Assembly (NCBI RefSeq): GCF_021601385.1
Contig: NZ_BQHO01000024.1
Coordinates: 34,522 to 98,521, forward strand
DNA from: Pseudomonas parasichuanensis
Lineage (GTDB): Bacteria > Pseudomonadota > Gammaproteobacteria > Pseudomonadales > Pseudomonadaceae
DNA: 64,000 bases
Reading direction: 5' to 3'
The notes below the pieces were generated by a model. It was not told the origin of the DNA. It did no database searches and saw only the letters and a program-made list of their open reading frames with translations. Made by a program: the position numbers and the translations under genes. This document shows, in pieces, positions 35,570 to 48,013 of the stretch (positions are counted from its first letter, which is position 1; every line of letters starts with the position of its first letter).

Positions 35570-36637
35570 ATGAACACCATTGCCACTTTGCGTTCGCCCG
35601 CCCTTGCTTCAGTCAGCCGTACGGACATGGATGCCGCTACCCAGGCACTGCCCAGCGCCCAAGCGCTGAGGGCTGCGCTGCCACTTCACGAACACCTGGC
35701 AGTACAGGTGCAACGACAGCGCCAGCACGTTCGCGACATCATCCATGGCACCGACCCGCGCCTGCTCGTGATCGTCGGCCCTTGTTCGCTGCATCATGGC
35801 CAGGCTGCCGTCGAATATGGAGGAAAACTGGCCGAGCTCGCCGACGAACTGCGTGACCGGCTGCTGATCGTCATGCGTGCCTATGTGGAAAAGCCACGGA
35901 CCACGGTCGGTTGGAAAGGCCTGATGTACGACCCCTACCTCGACGGCAGCGACGACATGCAGGCCGGCCTGGAGTTGTCCAGGTCGCTGATGCTGGAGCT
36001 GGTCGGGCTCGGCCTGCCGTTAGCCTGTGAGATGCTGCAACCCATGGCCGCACAGTATTTCAGCGACCTGCTGAGCTGGGTCGCGATCGGTGCCAGGACC
36101 TGTGAATCGCAGATCCATCGCGAGCTGATCAGCAGCCTGGACGTACCGGCGGGTTTCAAGAACGCCACCGATGGCGGCCTGGGTGTGGCCTGCGACGCCA
36201 TCAGCAGCGCTGCCCACCCGCACCGCTATTTCGGCACCGACCTGTATGGCCAGCCGGCGCTGATCAGCAGCACCGGCAACCGCGATAGTCACCTGGTGCT
36301 ACGCGGGGGACGCAACGGCCCTAACCATCACGCCGACTCCGTCGCCCAGGCGCGGGCGCAGCTCATGGCCGCCGGTATCGCCCCACGCTTGCTGGTGGAT
36401 TGCAGCCATGCCAACAGCAACAAGGACTTTACCCGTCAACCACAGGTACTGGAGCAAGTGCTGGCACAGCGCCAGGCAGGTAACCATGACCTCTTCGGTG
36501 TCATGCTGGAGAGCAATCTGAACCCCGGCCGGCAGGACCTTTCGAGGCAACTTCGCTACGGCGTGTCCATTACCGACGCCTGCCTCGGCTGGGACGATAC
36601 CCGCACGCTGTTGCGCCGCGCCGCCGAGCGGCTCTGA
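35570..36637 (+). CDS. Class I DAHP synthase dedicated to the cluster
   Basis: 355 residues, the size of E. coli AroF/AroG. It condenses phosphoenolpyruvate and erythrose-4-phosphate, the first shikimate step. Signatures: LLVIVGPCSLHH, RAYVEKPRTTVGWKG, GARTCESQIHRE, GFKNATDGG, LRGGRNGPNHH and LVDCSHANSNKD. The start at 35570 is chosen because AGGA sits 8 nt upstream; an ATG 9 bp earlier is possible. Its position after the self-resistance gene suggests it boosts chorismate for both arms of the pathway, which is inference. Feedback type cannot be read reliably. Confidence 0.93.
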   Translation: MNTIATLRSPALASVSRTDMDAATQALPSAQALRAALPLHEHLAVQVQRQRQHVRDIIHGTDPRLLVIVGPCSLHHGQAAVEYGGKLAELADELRDRLLIVMRAYVEKPRTTVGWKGLMYDPYLDGSDDMQAGLELSRSLMLELVGLGLPLACEMLQPMAAQYFSDLLSWVAIGARTCESQIHRELISSLDVPAGFKNATDGGLGVACDAISSAAHPHRYFGTDLYGQPALISSTGNRDSHLVLRGGRNGPNHHADSVAQARAQLMAAGIAPRLLVDCSHANSNKDFTRQPQVLEQVLAQRQAGNHDLFGVMLESNLNPGRQDLSRQLRYGVSITDACLGWDDTRTLLRRAAERL

Positions 36638-36730
36638 AACCGAGCGGCTTGGCCCTGCACTGCGGCCAATGCAGCGGCCTGCGAAAGGCACCTTCTTGGA
36701 GGCATCTGCTTCAAGGCCGTGCAATGGTCA

Positions 36731-36760
36731 GATCGAACGCCGTGCGGGCGGCGCTCGATC
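36731..36760. repeat. REP-like hairpin
   Basis: GATCGAACGCCG and CGGCGCTCGATC pair with one mismatch around TGCGGG. It resembles the larger hairpin at 44288-44337, which shares the GATCGAGCGCCG core, so both probably belong to one repeat family. Confidence 0.6.
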
Positions 36761-36808
36761 CGACAGGCGCGGCTAGATCTTCGGCGAGTACCTCCCTGCC
36801 TGCTCGAA

Positions 36809-36844
36809 CACCCTGAATGGCATGGCCTCTCAGGGTGCTTTTTT
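36809..36844 (+). terminator. Intrinsic terminator downstream of the cluster
   Basis: CACCCTGA and TCAGGGTG form an 8-bp stem over a 13-nt loop, followed by C and six T. This is the clearest rho-independent terminator in the window. Confidence 0.85.
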
Positions 36845-36960
36845 CATATGCAGAAACGCTTTACATGCTGCCAATTCATCAGGTTAGAATCGATTGGCAC
36901 GCGACCTGCTAGTTCACACCTTCAGGTCCCTTCCCCCGCGATGTACCGGAGTACCTGCCT

Positions 36961-38703
36961 TTGGATGCAAGCACCATCAACAGCCTGTTCTTGATCGGCG
37001 CATTGCTGGTGGGTGCAAGTATCCTGGTCAGCTCGCTGTCATCGCGCCTGGGCATCCCGATCCTGGTCATCATCCTCGCCGTCGGCATGGTCGCCGGCGT
37101 GGATGGCGGCGGCATCATCTTCAACAACTACCCGACCGCGTATCTGGTGGGCAACCTGGCACTGGCGGTGATCCTGCTCGACGGCGGCCTGCGCACCCGG
37201 GTGGCGAGCTTTCGCGTAGCCTTGTGGCCGGCGCTGTCGCTGGCCACGGTGGGGGTGATGATCACCACCGCGCTGACCGGCATGGTCGCCGCCTGGCTGT
37301 TCAACCTGAGCATGATCCAGGGCCTTTTGATTGGCGCCATCGTAGGCTCCACCGACGCTGCGGCGGTGTTCTCGCTGCTCGGCGGCAAGGGCCTCAACGA
37401 GCGGGTCACGGCCACCCTGGAAATCGAGTCCGGCAGCAACGACCCGATGGCGGTGTTCCTCACCGTCACCCTGATCGACATGATCGCCAGCGGCCAGACC
37501 GGCCTGCACTGGAGCCTGCTCACCCATCTGCTGCGCGAGTTCGGCATCGGTACGCTGCTGGGCCTGGGCGGCGGCTGGCTGATGCTGCAACTGGTCAACC
37601 GCATCAACCTGGCCGGCGGCCTGTACCCGATCCTGGTGGTGGCCGGCGGCCTGGCAGTGTTCTCGCTGACCAACGCCCTGCACGGCAGCGGCTTCCTCGC
37701 CGTCTACCTGTGCGGCCTGGTGCTGGGCAACAAGCCGGTGCGCAGCCGCCACGGCATCCTGCACATGCTCGACGGCATGGCCTGGCTGGCGCAAATCGGC
37801 ATGTTCCTGGTGCTGGGCCTTCTGGTCACGCCCCATGACCTGCTGCCCATCGCCCTGCCGGCACTGGGCCTGGCGCTGTGGATGATCGTGGTTGCCCGGC
37901 CGCTGTCGGTGGTCGCCGCGCTGTTGCCGTTCAAGGCCTTCCATGGCCGCGAGAAGGGTTTCATCAGCTGGGTCGGCCTGCGCGGCGCGGTACCGATCAT
38001 CCTGGCGGTGTTCCCGCTGATGGCTGGCCTGCCCGACGCGCAGCTGTTCTTCAACCTGGCGTTCTTCATCGTGCTGGTGTCGCTGCTGGTGCAAGGCACC
38101 AGCCTGCCGTGGATGGCCAAGCTGCTCAAGGTCACGGTACCGCCAGACCCGGCGCCGATTTCGCGCTCGGCGCTGGAAGTGCACATCACCAGCGAGTGGG
38201 AGCTGTTCGTCTACCGCCTGGGCGCCGAGAAGTGGTGCATCGGCGCCGCCCTGCGCGAACTGAAGATGCCCGAAGGCACGCGCATCGCCGCGCTGTTTCG
38301 CAGCGAACAACTGCTGCACCCCTCGGGCAGTACCGTGCTTGAGGTCGGCGACATGCTCTGCGTGATCGGCCACGAACACAACCTGCCAGCGCTGGGCAAG
38401 CTGTTCAGCCAGGCGCCGCAACGCGGCCTGGACCTGCGCTTCTTCGGCGACTTCGTCCTCGAGGGCGATGCCGAGCTGGGCGCGGTGGCCGCGCTTTATG
38501 GCCTGAAACTCGACGGCCTGGACGCGAAAATGCCGCTGGCGCAGTTCATCCGACAGAAGGTCGGAGGCGCGCCAGTAGTAGGCGACCAGATCGAATGGCA
38601 CGGCACGATCTGGACCGTCGCGGTCATGGACGGGAACAAGATCCAGAAAGTCGGCGTCAGATTCCCCGAAGGTACCCGGCCTGGCCCCGGGTTGTTCCTC
38701 TAA
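36961..38703 (+). CDS. nhaP2: K+/H+ antiporter, CPA1 family with TrkA-C domain (NhaP2/CvrA-type)
   Basis: 580 residues, TTG start with GGAG 8 nt upstream. The N-terminal 390 residues hold about 12 membrane segments with CPA1 motifs ([14 protein letters not shown] and [13 protein letters not shown], the latter containing the ND transport pair). A cytosolic TrkA-C (RCK-C) domain follows (about 400-490), then a CorC/HlyC-like C-terminal domain. It exports potassium in exchange for protons. In P. putida-type genomes I recall it near betA, so it marks the right flank of the inserted cluster. Confidence 0.88.
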   Translation: MDASTINSLFLIGALLVGASILVSSLSSRLGIPILVIILAVGMVAGVDGGGIIFNNYPTAYLVGNLALAVILLDGGLRTRVASFRVALWPALSLATVGVMITTALTGMVAAWLFNLSMIQGLLIGAIVGSTDAAAVFSLLGGKGLNERVTATLEIESGSNDPMAVFLTVTLIDMIASGQTGLHWSLLTHLLREFGIGTLLGLGGGWLMLQLVNRINLAGGLYPILVVAGGLAVFSLTNALHGSGFLAVYLCGLVLGNKPVRSRHGILHMLDGMAWLAQIGMFLVLGLLVTPHDLLPIALPALGLALWMIVVARPLSVVAALLPFKAFHGREKGFISWVGLRGAVPIILAVFPLMAGLPDAQLFFNLAFFIVLVSLLVQGTSLPWMAKLLKVTVPPDPAPISRSALEVHITSEWELFVYRLGAEKWCIGAALRELKMPEGTRIAALFRSEQLLHPSGSTVLEVGDMLCVIGHEHNLPALGKLFSQAPQRGLDLRFFGDFVLEGDAELGAVAALYGLKLDGLDAKMPLAQFIRQKVGGAPVVGDQIEWHGTIWTVAVMDGNKIQKVGVRFPEGTRPGPGLFL

Positions 38704-38738
38704 ACTCCGATTTGCCCCGTCGCACAAGAATCCTGCCT

Positions 38739-43672
<4,934 letters not shown>

Positions 43673-43715
43673 TTTGATCGCTGCATGTTAAACCCTGCGA
43701 GGGCTTTGCCCTCGA

Positions 43716-43779
43716 TCGCGGCACAAGGCCGCTCCTACAGGCATCGCGCACCCCCTGTAGGAGCGGCCTTGTGCCGCGA
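43716..43779. repeat. Inverted REP pair between selO and trxC
   Basis: Two 26-bp arms (43716-43741 and 43754-43779) are perfect reverse complements around a 12-nt loop. The arm TCGCGGCACAAGGCCGCTCC continues to CTACAGG. This is the paired form of the Pseudomonas REP sequence (BIME-like). It lies in the gap after selO and may stop transcription. Confidence 0.85.
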
Positions 43780-43808
43780 AGCGGCCCCAAAAATCTCAAG
43801 GAGCTGAA

Positions 43809-44243
43809 ATGTCCGATCCCCTGGTAATCCCCTGCCCCCACTGCAACGGCCTCAACCGCATCCCCGCCGAGCGCCTGGGCGACACCCCGAAATGCGGCCG
43901 CTGCAAACAGGATGTGCTGCTGAGCACCCCGTTCGAGCTGAGCGAAAGCAACTACGCCGCCCAGATCAAGGGCGACCTGCCGCTGCTGCTGGATGTCTGG
44001 GCCGACTGGTGTGGCCCGTGCAAGAGCTTCGCCCCGACCTTCGAACAGGCCGCCCGCCAGCTGGCCGGTCGCTGCCGCCTGGCCAAGCTCGACAGCGAAG
44101 CCAACCGCAACCTCGCCGGGCAACTGGGCATCCGCTCGATCCCCAGCCTGATCCTGTTCAGGAATGGCCGCGAAGTGACCCGCCAGGCCGGCGCGTTTCC
44201 GCTGCAGTCGTTGCTGGAGTGGCTGCGCGGGCAGGGGGTTTGA
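43809..44243 (+). CDS. trxC: Thioredoxin 2 (TrxC)
   Basis: 144 residues. The N-terminal zinc module has two CxxC pairs (CPHC, CGRC), followed by a thioredoxin domain with the active site WCGPC. A cytosolic disulfide reductase with a zinc-linked redox response. Length and layout match E. coli TrxC. Confidence 0.93.
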   Translation: MSDPLVIPCPHCNGLNRIPAERLGDTPKCGRCKQDVLLSTPFELSESNYAAQIKGDLPLLLDVWADWCGPCKSFAPTFEQAARQLAGRCRLAKLDSEANRNLAGQLGIRSIPSLILFRNGREVTRQAGAFPLQSLLEWLRGQGV

Positions 44244-44287
44244 GGGGATTGCGTAAGGGCTGGCAGGTGGTTGGCGAGAGATTTTCA

Positions 44288-44337
44288 GCGCCTGTGAGAT
44301 CGAGCGCCGCCCGCGCGGCGCTCGATCTCACAGGCGC
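44288..44337. repeat. Long perfect hairpin between trxC and the ParA gene
   Basis: The 23-bp arms (44288-44310 and 44315-44337) pair perfectly over CCGC. The core GAGATCGAGCGCCGC is shared with the imperfect hairpin at 36731-36760. It lies between convergent genes and probably acts as a bidirectional terminator or REP element. Confidence 0.8.
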
Positions 44338-44368
44338 CAAATAACCTTTGGCGAACCCCTGCGGGCCA

Positions 44369-45142
44369 TCACGCACTTCTCTCCAGCAAATCATGCAACT
44401 CAACGAACTGCTGGGTCAGCTTGTGCCGTGGCTCCAGGTGGATCAGCGGCAGGCTGGCGTGGTGGGATTCGCGCATCTTCACCGAGCTGCTCAGGTACAC
44501 CGGCAGCACCGGCAGCCCCTCGGCCAGCAGCTCGTCGAGCATCTGCTGCGGCAGGCTGGCGCGTGACTGGAACTGGTTGACCACGATGCCTTCGACCACC
44601 AGCTCGTCGTTGTGGTCTTCCTTCAGGTCGTCGATCTCGGCCAGCAGGCCGTACAGGGCCTGGCGCGAGAAGCTGTCGCAGTCGAAGGGGATCAGCACAC
44701 GATCAGCGGCGATCAATGCAGAAACCGCGTAGAAGTTCAGGGCCGGCGGGGTATCGATGTAGATCCGCTCGTAATCCTCGTCCAGCTCTTCGAGCAGTTT
44801 GCGCAGCTTGTTGATCTTGTGCTTGGCCTCGAGCTTGGGCTGCAAGTCGGCCAGCTCTGCCGTGGCGGTGACCACATGCAGGTTGTCGAACGGGGTTTCG
44901 TAGATATCGACCTTGTTCTTCTTGGCGAACGGGCCGCTGGACAGCGACTGCTTGAAAAAGTCGGCGATGCCCATGGGGATGTCGTCACCGGTCAGCCCGG
45001 TCAGGTACTGGGTCGAGTTGGCCTGGGCATCCAGGTCGATCAGCAGGGTCCGGTAGCCTTCGCTGGCACTCACCGCCGCAAGATTGCAGGCAATGCTCGA
45101 TTTGCCCACGCCACCTTTCTGATTGAACACCACGCGCCGCAT
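44369..45142 (-). CDS. Orphan ParA-family ATPase
   Basis: 257 residues, starting [16 protein letters not shown] at 45140-45142; upstream in-frame codons are not believed. Deviant Walker A motif KGGVGKSS, Walker A' [11 protein letters not shown] and Walker [10 protein letters not shown]. No ParB gene or parS-like repeat is adjacent, so it is not a classical partition pair. Such orphans position other cell components; the cargo is unknown. Confidence 0.85.
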   Translation of the reverse strand: MRRVVFNQKGGVGKSSIACNLAAVSASEGYRTLLIDLDAQANSTQYLTGLTGDDIPMGIADFFKQSLSSGPFAKKNKVDIYETPFDNLHVVTATAELADLQPKLEAKHKINKLRKLLEELDEDYERIYIDTPPALNFYAVSALIAADRVLIPFDCDSFSRQALYGLLAEIDDLKEDHNDELVVEGIVVNQFQSRASLPQQMLDELLAEGLPVLPVYLSSSVKMRESHHASLPLIHLEPRHKLTQQFVELHDLLERSA

Positions 45143-45455
45143 GTCAGACCTCCGTGTATCAACGAATGCCCGAGTATGTGGCGACACTGCGCCATTGGCC
45201 AGCGTTGTTCGCTCAAGTTGACGGGAAGCCGTCCGACAAACTGCGGGCAACCGACTGTCGGAAATTGCGCAGCCATGGAAACGGACATGACGCAGACGCG
45301 TATGGATGTTGTCCGATAGCCATCATGTGGATTGATACACGTCCCGTGCACCGGGATAATGCGCGCCACCTTCCCGTGCGCCGAGCCTGCACGGCACGTG
45401 CTCCGAGTCATTCCCACGGACAGGAACTCCCTCAGGGCGGAACGTCACACTCATC
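45143..45455. other. Divergent region between the ParA gene and the aryl polyene operon
   Basis: 313 bp without a convincing gene. It contains the near-consensus promoter at 45332-45360 for the rightward operon. The leftward promoter for the ParA gene is not clear. Confidence 0.5.
45332..45360 (+). promoter_or_regulatory. Sigma-70 promoter of the aryl polyene operon
   Basis: -35 TTGATA (45332-45337) and -10 GATAAT (45355-45360) each differ from consensus by one base and are 17 bp apart. The predicted start near 45367 gives a leader of about 90 nt before the first gene. Confidence 0.7.
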
Positions 45456-46172
45456 ATGATCACCTTCGACATCAGCCAATGGCGTGCCTGGGCCCCGGGC
45501 CTGACCAGCGCGGCCGACTGGCAGGCCTGGGCGGACGGCGCCGAACCCGTGCCCTGTGCCGAGCAGGCGCCGGACGTGGCGTTCCTGCCGGCGTTGCAAC
45601 GCCGCCGCCTGAGCCATATGGCACGGATGGCCTTCGCCGTCGGCTGGCCCTTGGCCGAAGGCCACGCCCAGCTGCCGCTGGTGTTCGTCTCGCGCCACGG
45701 AGAAACCCCGCGCACCTTCTCGATCCTAAGCGAACTGGCCAGCCAGCAGCCCTTGTCGCCCACCCAGTTCAGCCTGTCGGTGCACAACGCAATGATCGGC
45801 CTGTGGTCGATCATGCGCGGGCAAACCTGCGAGATGACTGCGCTGGCCGCCGCCGGCGACGGCTTCGAGCAAGGCGCCGTGGAAGCCGCCGCGCTGCTGG
45901 CCGAAGGTGCGCCGGCGGTGCTGCTGATCGTCACCGAGGAACAACCCCCGGCCGCCTACGCGCCCTGCATCAGCGATGTGCCGTTCGCCTACGCCGTGGC
46001 CCTGCTGCTCACCCCCGGCCAGCAATGGCAGTTGTGCCTTGGGCCGGCACAAACGGCGCCAGCCCCCGAGCTACCCCATGCCCTGGCCTGGCTGCACGCC
46101 TCGCTCAGCGGCCAGCAGGCCTTTTCACACACCTGGAGCCGTCGCACATGGAACTGGCAACGTCAGCCATGA
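45456..46172 (+). CDS. Aryl polyene ketosynthase chain-length-factor-like protein (ApeC-type)
   Basis: 238 residues. It matches the short beta-ketoacyl-synthase-like N-terminal domain family found as the first gene of many aryl polyene clusters (FDISQWRAWAPG, RRRLSHMARMAFAV, SQQPLSPTQFSLSVHNA). It lacks a ketosynthase Cys and is about half-size, so it should be the non-catalytic partner of a full ketosynthase encoded downstream. It lies right after the sigma-70 promoter. Confidence 0.87.
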   Translation: MITFDISQWRAWAPGLTSAADWQAWADGAEPVPCAEQAPDVAFLPALQRRRLSHMARMAFAVGWPLAEGHAQLPLVFVSRHGETPRTFSILSELASQQPLSPTQFSLSVHNAMIGLWSIMRGQTCEMTALAAAGDGFEQGAVEAAALLAEGAPAVLLIVTEEQPPAAYAPCISDVPFAYAVALLLTPGQQWQLCLGPAQTAPAPELPHALAWLHASLSGQQAFSHTWSRRTWNWQRQP

Positions 46173-46966
46173 ACCGCCCCCGCGACGCCTACCTGTGGCG
46201 CCTGGCGGCCACCGCGCTGAGCTTCCTGCTGTTCGGCCTGGGCGGCCTGTGCCTGCGCCTGCTGGTGTTCCCACTTTTGGCCTGCCTGCCCGGCAGTGCC
46301 GAACGCCATCGCCAACGCGCCCGGCGCACCATCGGCTGGCTGTTCTGGCGGTTCATCCTGATCATGCGCGGCCTTGGGGTGCTCACTTTCGAGATCAGCG
46401 GTGCCGAACGCCTGGGCCGGCACGGGCAGATGATCATCGCCAACCACCCTTCATTGATCGACGTGGTGTTCCTGCTCGGGCGGGTGCGCGAGGCCAACTG
46501 CGTGGTCAAGCACAGCCTGTTCGGCAACCCCTTCACCCGTGGGCCGGTGCGCGAGGCGCAGTACATCGGCAACGACGGCAGCCTGGACATGCTCGACAGC
46601 GCGGCCGCCTCGTTGCAACAGGGCCAGCCGCTGGTGATCTTTCCCGAAGGCACCCGCACCCCGCCCGGCCAGGCCCCGGCCTTCCATCGTGGCGCCGCCG
46701 CGATCGCCCTGCGCGGTGCGAAAATCATCACACCGGTGATCATCCAGGTCAGCCCCACCACCCTGACCAAGCACGAACCCTGGTACCGCATTCCCCGCCG
46801 ACGCGTGCATTTCAGCCTGCGCGTCGGCGCCGACATCGACCCCCAGGCCTTCGCCAGCCTTGGCCCGGCGCCCCTGGCGTCGCGCAAACTCAATGATTAC
46901 CTGCACCAGTACTACAACAAGGAGCTCGCCACCGATGAGCGATGCACAGCACGACCTGAACCGTGA
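46169..46966 (+). CDS. 1-acyl-glycerol-phosphate-type acyltransferase of the APE cluster
   Basis: 265 residues from ATG 46169 in an ATGA overlap (ATG 46148, with GGAG upstream, is the alternative). A membrane segment (ALSFLLFGLGGLCLRLLVF) is followed by the acyltransferase motif NHPSLID (HX4D) and FPEGTRTPPG. It probably attaches the polyene or a fatty acid to a lipid anchor at the inner membrane, an inferred role. Confidence 0.85.
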   Translation: MNRPRDAYLWRLAATALSFLLFGLGGLCLRLLVFPLLACLPGSAERHRQRARRTIGWLFWRFILIMRGLGVLTFEISGAERLGRHGQMIIANHPSLIDVVFLLGRVREANCVVKHSLFGNPFTRGPVREAQYIGNDGSLDMLDSAAASLQQGQPLVIFPEGTRTPPGQAPAFHRGAAAIALRGAKIITPVIIQVSPTTLTKHEPWYRIPRRRVHFSLRVGADIDPQAFASLGPAPLASRKLNDYLHQYYNKELATDERCTARPEP

Positions 46967-47207
46967 TATCAAGCAACTGATCATCGACGCCCTGGGCCTG
47001 GAAGACATCGGCGTGCAGGACATCGACGACGCGCAGACACTGTTCGGCGAAGGCCTGGGCCTGGACTCGGTGGACGCCCTCGAACTGGGTTTGGCGATCC
47101 AGAAGCGCTACGGCATCAAGATCGACGCCGATGCCAAGGACACCCGCAGCCACTTCACCAACGTCGCCACCCTCGCGGCGTTCATCACCGCCCGCCAGGC
47201 CGCCTGA
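46935..47207 (+). CDS. Acyl carrier protein 1 of the APE cluster
   Basis: 90 residues, acidic, with phosphopantetheine site Ser in EGLGLDSVDALEL. It carries the growing aryl polyene chain. It overlaps the acyltransferase end by 32 bp. It is followed at once by a second carrier, the paired-ACP arrangement typical of APE clusters. Confidence 0.92.
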   Translation: MSDAQHDLNRDIKQLIIDALGLEDIGVQDIDDAQTLFGEGLGLDSVDALELGLAIQKRYGIKIDADAKDTRSHFTNVATLAAFITARQAA

Positions 47208-47216
47208 GACCGCACC

Positions 47217-47471
47217 ATGCAAACCCGCGAAGACATCTTCAATACCCTCCGTGACGCCCTGGTCGAGCTGTTCGAGCTCGAGCCCGAGCGCATCAGCCTG
47301 CAATCGCACCTGTACCAGGACCTGGAAATCGACAGCATCGATGCCATCGACCTGCTCGACCACATCAAGCGCAAGACCGGCAAGAAGATCAGCGCCGAGG
47401 ACTTCAAGTCGGTACGCACCGTCAACGATGTGGTCGAAGCGGTGTATCGCCTGGTCAACACCGCGGCATGA
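47217..47471 (+). CDS. Acyl carrier protein 2 of the APE cluster
   Basis: 84 residues with Ser in DLEIDSIDAIDLLDH. Second carrier protein, 9 bp after the first. In type II APE synthases one ACP takes the starter and the other the extender chain; which is which cannot be told here. It overlaps the next start as ATGA. Confidence 0.92.
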   Translation: MQTREDIFNTLRDALVELFELEPERISLQSHLYQDLEIDSIDAIDLLDHIKRKTGKKISAEDFKSVRTVNDVVEAVYRLVNTAA

Positions 47472-48013
47472 AACGCCTGGTCGGCCTCGGCCTGCTGCTG
47501 GCCGGCGTGCTGTATCCGTTTGCCGTGCACTACGGCCTGGGCCACTTCGCCCCCTGGCAGTTCGCCCTGCTGCTCGGCGGCCTGTGGCTGGCCCGCGCGC
47601 TGAGCGCGCCACAACGCCCAGGTGGCCTGTGGATGGCACTGGCGGCGCTGGGGTTCTGCGCGCTGCTGGCGCTATCCGACAGCGCGCAACTGCTGCGCTG
47701 GTACCCGGTGCTGATCAGCAGCTTCATGCTTGGCCTGTTCGGCGCCAGCCTGGTGCAGGGCATGCCGGTGGCCGAGCGCCTGGCGCGCCTGCGCGAACCC
47801 GAGCTGCCAGCGGTGGCGGTGCGCTACACACGGCGGGTGACCCAGGCCTGGTGCCTGTTCTTCCTGGTCAACGGCCTGATCGCCGCGGGCCTGACACTGT
47901 GGGCGCCGCTGGCCTGGTGGACCCTGTACAACGGCCTGATCGCCTACGCCGCGATGGGCCTGCTGTTCGCCGTGGAATGGCTGATACGTCAACGTGTGCG
48001 AGGACGCTCATGA
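47468..48013 (+). CDS. Small integral membrane protein of the APE cluster (COG4648-type)
   Basis: 181 residues with about five hydrophobic segments (LVGLGLLLAGVLYPFAVHYG, FALLLGGLWLARAL, ALAALGFCALLAL and others). The family occurs in APE clusters next to the ACPs. The function is not established; a membrane scaffold or export helper is possible. Overlaps both neighbours by 4 bp. Confidence 0.8.
   Translation: MKRLVGLGLLLAGVLYPFAVHYGLGHFAPWQFALLLGGLWLARALSAPQRPGGLWMALAALGFCALLALSDSAQLLRWYPVLISSFMLGLFGASLVQGMPVAERLARLREPELPAVAVRYTRRVTQAWCLFFLVNGLIAAGLTLWAPLAWWTLYNGLIAYAAMGLLFAVEWLIRQRVRGRS

Larger units (their letters stand above)
36638..36960. other. Right boundary region of the cluster, non-coding
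   Basis: 323 bp between DAHP synthase and the K+/H+ antiporter. It holds a REP-like hairpin (36731-36760) and a clear intrinsic terminator (36809-36844). No tRNA, integrase or direct repeat is visible. The terminator lies about 170 bp from the DAHP synthase stop, so it may instead end a small RNA, but I cannot show one. Confidence 0.5.

Noticed and set aside
35353-35856. A 167-codon frame overlapping the DAHP synthase start
   Set aside because: It runs into the DAHP synthase gene in another frame and shows no motif; the good ribosome site inside it belongs to the seven-codon leader-like ORF.
14984-36637. Phenazine cluster, suggested by the phz-type box, DAHP synthase and isochorismatase
   Set aside because: No phzA/B, phzF or phzG-like genes; the isochorismatase carries an ArCP and sits with an NRPS and EntA-type gene.
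36761-36800. tRNA or attachment-site remnant at the right edge of the cluster
   Set aside because: No cloverleaf could be folded by eye and no matching direct repeat is seen at the left edge.
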